A stretch of DNA of 14,739 nucleotides from NCBI GenBank assembly GCA_001430745.1, contig KQ482042.1, positions 2,545,915 through 2,560,653 of the forward strand, in the 5' to 3' direction. This DNA comes from Auxenochlorella pyrenoidosa (lineage: Eukaryota; Chlorophyta; Trebouxiophyceae; Chlorellales; Chlorellaceae). Numbering within the stretch: the stretch's first letter is position 1; each line of letters starts with the position of its first letter. The position numbers and the translations under genes were made by a program. The notes under the pieces were generated by a model. The model worked only from the letters and a program-made list of their open reading frames with translations. It was not told the origin of the DNA and did not search any database. This document shows, piece by piece, positions 1-7,363 of the stretch.

Positions 1-30
1 CCCCGCTCTCACGCCCTCGCTTCCTGCCTG

Positions 31-53
31 CCCCCCCCCCCCCCCCCCCCCCC
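31..53 (+). repeat. Poly-C homopolymer (23 C) forming an intron polypyrimidine tract
   Basis: An uninterrupted run of 23 C is followed by TCAG and the first visible MutS2 exon at 58. It acts as the polypyrimidine tract of that acceptor. Length may vary between strains or be an assembly artefact. Confidence 0.85.
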
Positions 54-57
54 TCAG

Positions 58-1927
58 TCCCTGGTCCTGCTGGACGAGGTGGGCAGCGGCACCGACCCCG
101 CCGAGGGCGCCGCGCTGGCGGCCGCGCTGCTGGAGCGCCTGCAGCGCCAGGCGGCCCTAACCTACGCCACCACGCACCACGCAGAGCTCAAGGTGGGGGC
201 CCCACCTGATGGCCCGCTCCCTCGGCCACCCTCTGATTGGGCAGGCGGGACCGGCTCCTCCCACAGCAAGCCTGCCTTTTGCCTGCCGCCCCTCTCTGCT
301 GGCAAACCTGCTGTCGCCAACGCCCAGCCGCCTCACCCGCTGGGCCAGCCCCCCTCTGCACACCATGCAGGAGCTGGCGGCCACAGCCCCCGGCTTTGTG
401 AACGCGTCGGTGGAGTTTGACGTGGCCAGCCTGCGCCCCACGTACCGCCTGCTGTGGGGCGCCGCGGGGGAGAGCAACGCGCTGGCGGTGGCGCAGGGGC
501 TGGGCTTTGCGCCCGCGGTGGTGGCGGCGGCGCGGGAGGTGGGCAGGGAGCCGACAGTAGTGGGTGCTCAGCGGCGGTGCTTTCAGCTGGGCAGCTTGAT
601 GGGCGCCCATTGCAACCCAGCTCTAGCATGGAATTGGTCGTGATGGCAACTGTGTTTGCACGTGCCTGCTCCCAGTGCGATCTCCCGCCCCCAACGTTCA
701 CCCCTCACCCTTGCAGGTGGCGCAGGAGCTGCACCACAGCGGGCGCAGCGCAGGGCAGCGCTCCCAGCTGCTGCAGGCCTCCCTGCTGGAGCAGCTGGGG
801 GAGGCGCGGGTGCTGGCCTCGCAGGCGGCGGACGCGCGGGCCAGCGCCGAGGCAGCGGCAGCCGCGGCGCAGCACGAGCTAGACGCCGCCAAGCAGCAGC
901 AGGCAGCGCTGGCCAAGGCGGCTTCAGAGGCCAAGGGCGCGGGGCCCGCTGCGCAGCAGCGCGTGCAGCGCGTGCTGGCGGATGCGCGGGCGGGGCGCAT
1001 CGGCCTGAGGGAGGCGGAGGGGCGGCTGCGAGAGCTGGAGCGCGAGGCGGCGCCGCCCGACTCGTCGACGGCGGTGCGGCTCTTTGGCCTGCGCGCTGCG
1101 GCCCAGGTGCGGGCGGGCTGATTGCTGGTTGTGGGGATGCATGCTGGGCAGGGTCGGCTGCACGGGTTGCTGCTGGCAGCGTCTCTGCACTGCTGGGATG
1201 CCGCGGCGGACAGCCCGAGGCACGATCGACAACTGCTTGGCAGAGCAGAGATGCATTCCGCGCTGGGGCAGCCATGCCCGGCCCCACCCTGCCCCTGGCT
1301 GCTCGTTGCGTGCAGGATGGCGGGGGCCTGGAGGAGGATGGGCTGGCAGGCAGCGGCGGCGGCGAGGGATGGGCGCCCGCCGAGGGCGAGACGGTGCGGG
1401 TGCTGAAGATGGGGGGGGCCACCGGCAGGGTGGTGTCCTCCTCCGCGCGGACCGGCGGCAAGGTCAGCGTGCGCGTGGGCTCGCTCACCGTGGAGCTGCG
1501 GCTCAGCGACCTTGCGCCCGCAGCAGGCGCAGCAGCTGGGCAGCCATGGACAGCTAAGGCAGCTGCCAGAACGAGCAGCGGCGGCGGCGGCGGCGGAGGC
1601 GGCCTGAAGGCAGCGGCAAAGCAGCTGCGCGCCCGCGGCTCCCTCCAGAGCGGCGGCGGCGAGGATGGCCCCAGCCAGGCCGTCACCATTCAGACGAGCC
1701 GCAACACAGTGGACGTGCGCGGCCTGTCAGGCGAGGAGGCCGCGGCAGAGGTGCAGTCTGCCGTGCTGTCTGCCCCCGCCGGCTGGGTGCTGTTTGTGGT
1801 GCACGGCGTGGGGCGCGGCCTAGTGCGCGCCGCCGTGCTGGAGCAGCTCAAGCGGCTGCCGCGGGTGCGCAAGTACGAGACCGAGGAGAACAGCAAGGGC
1901 GGCTGCACGGTGGTGACCATCAAGTGA
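58..1927 (+). CDS. MutS2-like DNA mismatch-repair-family ATPase with C-terminal Smr domain (5' partial)
   Basis: Exons 58-192, 371-538, 717-1106 and 1316-1927, all joined in phase 0, give the last 434 residues; the N-terminus lies beyond the left edge. Visible residues 2-14 ([13 protein letters not shown]) are the Walker B/signature segment of MutS ATPases, and residues 35-45 end in the TTHHAELK switch motif typical of MutS2. FVNASVEFD and LRPTYRLL follow, also MutS2-specific. Residues about 110-230 are a long Ala/Gln/Glu-rich coiled-coil-like stretch, 255-300 a KOW-like module ([16 protein letters not shown]), then a poly-Gly linker, then an Smr domain (VDVRG at 363, HGVGRG at 394). MutS2 proteins lack mismatch-recognition domain I, and bacterial ones suppress recombination or act on collided ribosomes; plant and algal copies are usually plastid-targeted, which cannot be checked here. 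The usual Smr HGxGTG is HGVGRG. The family call is secure; exact splice sites are inferred. Confidence 0.9.
1580..1603 (+). repeat. GGC/GGA codon repeat encoding an eight-glycine linker
   Basis: Eight consecutive Gly codons (seven GGC and one GGA) lie in the last MutS2 exon between the KOW-like module and the Smr domain. They make a flexible linker and are a likely length-polymorphic microsatellite. Confidence 0.85.
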
Positions 1928-2279
1928 AGCCCTGGTATGCTGCTGCAAGCCCGCCCAGGTGTAAGCAGCACCGCCCACGGACAGGCTGGGCAATTCGTGC
2001 CTGCAACGCGGCGGCGCGCCAGGAACCACAGGTGGCACCGGTTTGCAGTGAATACTTTCAGCAAGTCCAGTTAGCTGTGTATCAAAAGTTTCAGAGTCCC
2101 AAAGGCTCCAGTGGCCCGACATTGCTGTCTGACTGCGTCCACAGCCGCCATGCATGCCGAGCTCGGCGCCACGTGCTGCGCCCTGCGCTCCGCAAGGGGG
2201 CGGCGGCAGCGGGGCAGGCTGAGCATCATTGCTTTTCTCAGTCCCATCACTGAAGATAGTGCCACGTTGTGTTCCCACC
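1928..2279 (+). other. Intergenic: MutS2 3' region and 5' region of the next gene
   Basis: There is no supportable coding sequence in these 352 nt. The first part must hold the MutS2 3' UTR. It has one TGTAA, the usual chlorophyte polyadenylation element, at 1960-1964. The rest is the presumed promoter/5' UTR of the gene starting at 2280; composition is less GC-rich around 2050-2110. No TATA box stands out. Confidence 0.5.
1960..1964 (+). terminator. Candidate TGTAA polyadenylation signal for the MutS2-like gene
   Basis: TGTAA is the canonical green-algal poly(A) signal, and this is the only plus-strand copy seen between the MutS2 stop and the next gene. It lies only about 33 nt after the stop, shorter than typical algal 3' UTRs, so the assignment is tentative. 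Confidence 0.3.
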
Positions 2280-3164
2280 ATGCCGCTGGAACAAAGCGCA
2301 CGCTTCTGCACAGCGGTCGCCTCGCTGCCGCTTCGACAGCCCTGCGGCCCCTGTAGAACTCCAACGCTACGATTCGATGCAAGAACGCGATCGCGATGCC
2401 CCAGAGTGAGGCGGGCTGTCAGTTGCAGCTGCCGCAGGCTCTGCCCGCCGCTGCCCAGCACCGCACCCAGCACACCTCATGTTTAGGCGCTCCTGTTCCA
2501 ACACTTCCCTTTTTTGAAATGTCGATCCAACTGATGCATCTTCTCCGCGCCCCTCTGACCGACACCCTCCATCCAGGCTGCTGTGCGCATAGCTGTGGGC
2601 AGAGCCACGCGGCGCGGCCTTGTGGCCGTCGCGTCCAGCGGCGCAGCAGCGGCCACGCCTGTCGACATCATGCGCAGCCTGGCTGCCTGCTTCTCAACAC
2701 AGCTGGGCATGACCAATGGCTGTCTGCCGGCCTCGCTGCTGCTGCATGAGGTCCTGACGCAGCGTGGCGTGGCGTGCCGCCTGCGCCAGGGCTACCTGGT
2801 GCTGCCGCTGCCCGGCGACAGCGGCGCGCTGGGCGCGGCGGCGCACATGTGGGTGGAGGCGCCGGCGCCTGGCGGCAGCGAAGGGGCAGTCGTGCTGGAC
2901 ATTGGCGGGGTGATGTCCGAGGCCGCAGGCCTGCCTCCCGGATCATATCGCCTGGCGGCAAGTGTGCCGCCCGGCGCGGCGCGCCTCGACCTCACAGACG
3001 CAGAGCTGGGTGCTGGCGCGTCGCTGGCAGAGGCGGCCATGGCGGCATTTGCGGCTGAGTCAGATGCGAGGGAGCTGCGGGAGGCAGCAGAGGTGTACTG
3101 GGAAGGCGCGCCGCAGCCGCTGCAGGCATTCCGGCGCGACATGCTGCGCCGCTTTGCCCCGTGA
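2280..3164 (+). CDS. Uncharacterised protein with transglutaminase-like Cys-His-Asp pattern and presequence-like N-terminus
   Basis: Two exons, 2280-2405 and 2577-3164, join in phase 0 across a 171-nt intron (donor AGA|GTGAGG, acceptor CCATCCAG|GC), giving 237 aa. The ATG at 2280 has a good context (CCCACCATGC). Exon 2 is open only from 2559 and its first in-frame ATG is 2670, so the spliced start is preferred. Residues 1-65 are rich in Arg, Ser and Ala with almost no acidic residues, as in an organelle-targeting peptide. NGCLPASLLLHEVL (Cys91), a following GYLVLP strand, AHMWVEA (His132) and VVLDIGG (Asp150) have the order and spacing of a transglutaminase-like catalytic triad. I do not recognise a named family; fold and activity are inference. 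Residues 151-237 are a helical Ala/Leu/Glu-rich tail ending FRRDMLRRFAP. The gene follows MutS2 on the same strand, with no evidence of cotranscription. Confidence 0.72.
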
Positions 3165-3867
3165 CATGGCATGCGAGTGCCTGCACTGCAGACGCTGTGC
3201 TGTGACTGTTGTACACAACAAATGCTGTGCAATTTCTCTTCGAAATGGCTGCGTCCTTCAGTGGTCGCAATGTCGCAGCTTGTCATCACCCGCACCGGCA
3301 TCATAGCAGCAACAGTACCTGCGCTTCCAGGCAGGGTGCGCAGCCAGCTGCGGCGTAGGCAGTGTTCCGATTCTTGCAGCCTCTAGCGCAATGGCAGACA
3401 AACCTTAGAGAAACGTGCATCCCTAGCAGCAGCATTTGGGTCGTGTCATCACTTGCCCTGCCTCCGCCACCTCCCTTGCTTGCCTGCGCCTGTCCTTGCG
3501 CGGTCTGCCTGCCGCCTGCGTGGGCCAGGGCGCCAAGGGTTGACTGGCACTGATCTGGCACCATGAGCCCTCTTACAGATACTCAGCCCTGCGCTAGCAC
3601 TCCTTGCCATGCACAGCAGCATGGCCAGCAGCAGAAAGCATGCCGGCTGTGAGGGCAGGACCAGCACGGTGGCTGGCTACGCTGTGCGGTTCTTAGCTCC
3701 AGCAGTGGGCCATGCTTTTGCGGAGAGAAGTGTGCCGACAAGGCTTCGTAGCAAGCAACCACCAGGCATTGTTCACTAGGCACATTCAGGTTTTTGGTAG
3801 GCATCGCCTTCCAAATCGGCCGTTGCAGCCAGGGCTGCCCATGCGTTCTCTTGCGTATGCATCTTGC
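3165..3867. other. Convergent 3' intergenic region, no gene seen
   Basis: These 703 nt separate the stop of the plus-strand 2280-3164 gene from the stop of the minus-strand gene. Open frames here are short and without recognisable motifs or credible splice sites. The region must contain both 3' UTRs. A minus-strand TGTAA lies at 3577-3573; I saw no plus-strand TGTAA near 3165. Confidence 0.6.
3573..3577 (-). terminator. Candidate TGTAA polyadenylation signal for the minus-strand toroid-like gene
   Basis: TTACA on the plus strand reads TGTAA on the minus strand about 290 nt past the stop at 3868. That is a normal distance for a chlorophyte 3' UTR. Confidence 0.35.
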
Positions 3868-6164
3868 TCACTCCTCTGCCCCTTCCTGCCCCAGCAGCTC
3901 CAGCAGGTTTACAAAAGCGCAGCACACGTGGCCTGCAGGAGGTATACGGGAGTGCCTGCTGTGGGTCTCCTGCTTGCACCTGTAGGGATGGACGGCCGGC
4001 CACATGATGCACGCACGGCGTCCCTGGATGTATGCCTCTGGATAGATCAATCCCATGGCCTGCCCTGCCCACCAGTCACATCGACCCTCTGCCCGGCGTG
4101 GTGGTGCAGCGAGTGAGGGAAGCCGCCAACTGCCCCTGGCGGCACGCCCGGACCTTCCGCTACCTGGGGGGGGCCGGGGAGGTGCGGCTGTCAACGGCCC
4201 CTCGCTGGCAGGCACGGCTGGCATTTGCATAGGCGGCACCCAAAACTGCTGTTGGCAGGTACAACCCCCAAACAGGTGCATGCCCTCTTGACAGCCTGGG
4301 AGAGCACCTGGGCCTCAAGCAGGAATCCTGCCGCCACGAGGGCGCATGCCGCATAGCGCTCCAACCTCTGCCGCGTCTCCTCTGCCGCAGTGACCGCCCC
4401 CTTGGCAGCACGAGCATGCTGTGCCTGTGCGTGGCACACCGCCAGGCAATGGGACAGGCCCTCCAGGGCGCAGGCCACCTCCACCACTGCCTGCTGGCAC
4501 GGGGCCTGCGGCTAGGGCGGCCGGTGGTGCAGCCAGCTCACCCCCGCAACCTTGCACCCCAGTAGCGCCTCCCCTGCAGGGTGCGCCCACACGAGGAGCG
4601 GCAGGGCTGCCAGGGGGAAGGACAGGCAAACCTGCGACCCAGTGGGAGCTAAGCCTTGCTGTTTTGTTGGATGCAGACTATGGTGGTCAAACAACACAGC
4701 TCCCGCTTGCCTGTTTGACCTGGTCGTAGAAGGAGGACTCGATGATGTCGTCCTGCCAGGAAGGAGAGGCTGGGAAGGAAGGCATGGCAAGCCCAGGGTG
4801 CCCGGCATACCAGCATGCACGCCCAGGATGCCCGTGGCCCTACCTCAAGCTCGCCACCTGCATCTTCGCACCAAAATGAGCTGCTAGTCCGGCTGCATCA
4901 CCTGCAGCTCTGCCAGGTAGTCGGCCACCCAGGCGCGCTCCCCTGCATCCGTGCTCTGTCGGTGCAGCGCCCCGCCGGCGGCACACTGCCAGTTGGCAAA
5001 GAAAACCATCTCATCCTGGTCAACCTCGCCCCGCCTGCGCCAACGGGGGCAACGCAGGGCAGGGCACGGCGGGTCGAGGCACAGAGGTCTGTTGAGCCGC
5101 CTCAGGGGGTAGCACGGCTGTCAGCAAGCAGCAACCCCAGAGGGGCGCCACCAGGCGGCAAGGGGTTGCTCGCCCGCGCCAAATTATCCTGGCAAGACAA
5201 CCAGCAGGACCAACGCCTCCACAAGCATGCCTGTACTTGGCCTGGAATGCGCGCAGGGCCGCCGCGGTGGCCCTCAGCAGGCGGCCGTCCTGCAGGCGGC
5301 CGTAGGCGGTGCCCACAGCGTAGGCCGCCTCGCCGCCGTACAGCTGCCAACCGGGGTCACTGCCCTCCAGGCCGGGCCCCCCAGGCTCAAAGTAGATGTG
5401 CAGGGAGCCATCAAGCCTCTGCTGGCGCAGTATGCCTGCCGCCAGCTCGCCCATGGTGCGCCGTCGTGCAGCATCTGCCGGATGGCCCTCCCAGGCGGCC
5501 AGGGCCAGCAGCAGCATGGCTGAGTGGGCCACAGAGCTGGGCTCCCCCAGCCCGCCGCGCCCACCCCTCAGGTACGCCCTGCGTGGCAGGGATACACTCA
5601 AGCGCACACCTGGAGAGTGCTGCTCCAGCAGGGGGGCCCTCCAAGTGCAAGCTGGGCAGGGCGTGCGCCAACACGTCAGACGGCAGCCTGCAGCGCCACC
5701 CCGCGCCTCACCACGTTTCCCGCTGATCCTGCTGGCGCACCAGCACAGACTCGTAGTGGTGCAGCGTGGAGGCGATGACCTGCGGCAAGGCAGACCAGGA
5801 GGCACGGGTCGCAAGGGTTTGCCAATGCTCTGGTGCAGCGGCAATGCTTGCACAGAACAGCAAACTTGCTGAACACAGGATCCACCCGTCCACAGAAGAG
5901 CGCAAACAGGTCGAGTGATGGGATGACTGAAGAAAATGTTACCGGGTCAAACTCGTGGCTGCCAGTGGCTGCAGACAGCACAGCAAGGTCGGCCGCCGTG
6001 CCGATATCGCGTATGGGACAGTGCCGGTCCTCCTGCCTGGCACGGGCCACGCTGAACGAGTAGAGCATGCGCTGGGTGGAGGGGTCCACCATGCTGCGAA
6101 ACCAGGCTGCTGCTGCGCGCAGGCTGCGCTGCAGTGCTGGGCGCAGCGGCAGCAGGCTCTCCAT
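3868..6164 (-). CDS. Conserved protein resembling (alpha/alpha)6-toroid / six-hairpin glycosidase-like proteins
   Basis: Eight exons in transcription order: 6164-5943, 5779-5712, 5578-5237, 5034-4902, 4752-4720, 4505-4308, 4163-4073, 3932-3868. All phases match and give 383 aa. Repeating helix-plus-motif blocks suggest an alpha/alpha toroid: IRDIGTAADLAVL (51-63), SVAHSAMLLLALAAWEG (112-128), RQQRLDGSLHIYFE (148-161), LYGGEAAYAV (176-185), FFANWQ (222-227), VVEVACALEGLSH (273-285) and a C-terminal GGFPHS...RVDVTGH block (345-364). From memory, bacterial proteins of unknown function carry the same order of R-x-x-GT, LYxGEA, EVAxxLEGL and GGFxxS..RxDxxxH blocks; this is recall, not a search. 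No signal peptide or membrane segment is evident. Exon 3 ends at AA|GTACAG; a GC donor six nt further on would add two residues. Start Met6164 has a purine-rich context (GACAATGG), but an acceptor-like site upstream (near 6223) and an ATG at 6294 leave room for another 5' exon. Confidence 0.72.
4720..4752 (-). other. 33-nt microexon of the toroid-like gene
   Basis: The acceptor GGCAG and donor CAG|GTCAAA bracket 11 codons (DDIIESSFYDQ) in phase 0. It sits between exons ending YLAELQ and starting APCQQAVVEV. Skipping it would keep the frame. It is included because its acidic, aromatic content fits a helix edge in the protein and both flanking introns have normal sizes (149 and 214 nt). Confidence 0.55.
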
Positions 6165-7025
6165 TGTCTGGCTGAGCGCTGTCTGTCTGCTTCCAGGCAG
6201 TGGGCCTGCAGCTCTGCAGCCTGCAAAGGATGAACAGGGAGCCTGCTCATGAGCTCCGCACAACGATGCCGGTGGCGACGCTGCTCAGCACCATCACCGC
6301 CTGGGATGAGGAGTGTGTCGCTCGGCGGCGATTGCTGTTTACAGTCCCCTCCTACACCCTACTGAGCTCGCTTCAATTGAAAAAGAGACCAAACTGCAGG
6401 GCGCGGGCGCTCGCGTCCGGCCCTCTTGCTCAAACCTTTGCCTCGTCTCTAATATCTGTGTTGATTTCACATGTAAATTTTGTTGTGGCGAGGAAAAGTG
6501 AGGCGAGGCAGATGGGGCCCTCTACAAAGGCCTGGCCAGACTGGCCGCTGACGGCGTGGCGCCGAAACGCAGCCTCCATCTAGTTACAGGCACAGGGCTG
6601 GCCAAACTTCTGTCATGCAAGTCTTCTGCATCATACGAGTTGTATGGACGAGCCGATTATGCACTCATGCAGCGCAGCAAGGCTGCCCGCTCTTGCCACG
6701 CCAAGCGGGTCTGCTGCCGCTGCCGCTGCTGCCCGTTGCCCATGCCCCTTGCCGGACGCCTTTCTCACCTAAAATTTACATTTCTACTAGCTTGGAAAGA
6801 TATCTTTTCAGCGCCATCCCATCTCGGGTCGCTCAGCTGTGCGCCTCTGGCTTATAGCAAGCCGAAACCCTGGCTATCCGACGCAATGGTTGATCATGAG
6901 GCGCGTGCCTGAGCAGATTGGCCTATCGTTCAGCAAACCAGACGGGTAGAAGAGAAATTTCCATCCGACCGCCGCAAGCCCCGCCCACTGCAGCGGCTTC
7001 GAGCGGCCCCTCTCCCTCGCTGCAG
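6165..7025. promoter_or_regulatory. Divergent 5' region between the minus-strand toroid-like gene and the plus-strand FAXC-like gene
   Basis: This roughly 860-nt interval separates two divergently transcribed genes and probably carries both promoters. Patches at about 6340-6500 and 6760-6810 are clearly more AT-rich than the surrounding DNA, including AATTGAAAAAG, CACATGTAAATTTTG and CTAAAATTTACATTTC. No consensus TATA box or repeat was recognised. Short non-coding or unresolved 5' exons of either gene may lie here. An open frame at 6556-6912 lacks family motifs and is not accepted as coding. Confidence 0.45.
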
Positions 7026-7363
7026 GGCAAGGTCAAGGTGTTGGAGTGGAACTATGCTGAGACAGGGCCAAAGGAGGGCGTAATTTATGTGAGTTGAGGC
7101 CAGCATTTCGAGCATGCTGTCCTGTTGCAGTCCTGCACACCGGCCCCGCGCTGCTTCGTACCGCATCAGCGCCGTGCCAACCCCGTCTGCACCACGGTCC
7201 TTACGCAGCCTCTCACTTTCCCTTTGCCATATCACCCAAAAAGCCCACCATTCACGAGTTTCGACCTGAGGACGCCCCAATTGAAGTGCTGGCGCAGCCG
7301 TCGGGTAGCCCTGGCACCGCTGCCTGCAGAGCTGGCGCAGCGGCGGCAGTGCCGGCGCTGACC
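7026..7363 (+). other. Candidate upstream coding exons of the FAXC-like gene (7026-7088 and from 7244)
   Basis: The segment 7026-7088 (63 nt, 21 codons starting GKVKVLEWNYAETG) is bracketed by a clean acceptor (CTCGCTGCAG) and a GTGAGT donor. From 7244, after a pyrimidine-rich stretch ending AAAAAG, an open frame starts PTIHEFRPEDAPIEVL and runs in frame into the FAXC-like exon. Joining 7088 to 7244 is phase 0. The peptide looks coding, but I recognise no family, and no in-frame ATG was found for the first segment, so a still earlier exon would be required. If real, the FAXC-like protein gains at least 61 N-terminal residues and its hydrophobic segment is no longer N-terminal. The alternative is that translation starts at 7364 and these are 5' UTR exons. 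Confidence 0.4.

Noticed and set aside
583..1689. A 368-codon open frame on the minus strand across the MutS2 gene
   Set aside because: It is antisense to well-supported MutS2 exons, very rich in Ala/Pro/Arg and without motifs. It is a typical GC-rich shadow frame.
2377..2405. Alternative start ATG at 2377 for the transglutaminase-like gene
   Set aside because: Using the same donor, it leaves phase 2 and does not match the frame of the exon at 2577. The ATG at 2280 matches exactly.
3909..3913. A minus-strand TGTAA considered as the poly(A) signal of the toroid-like gene
   Set aside because: Once the last exon (3932-3868) was recognised, this TGTAA falls inside coding sequence (TTT GTA AAC). 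The copy at 3577-3573 is better placed.
4815..5726. A 303-codon open frame on the plus strand
   Set aside because: It is antisense to the minus-strand toroid-like gene, whose exons are phase-consistent and motif-rich. The plus translation is Pro/Ala/Arg-rich noise.
6556..6912. A plus-strand 118-codon open frame in the divergent intergenic region
   Set aside because: It lies in AT-richer DNA, has no family motifs and does not splice in frame to the downstream exons. It is probably chance.
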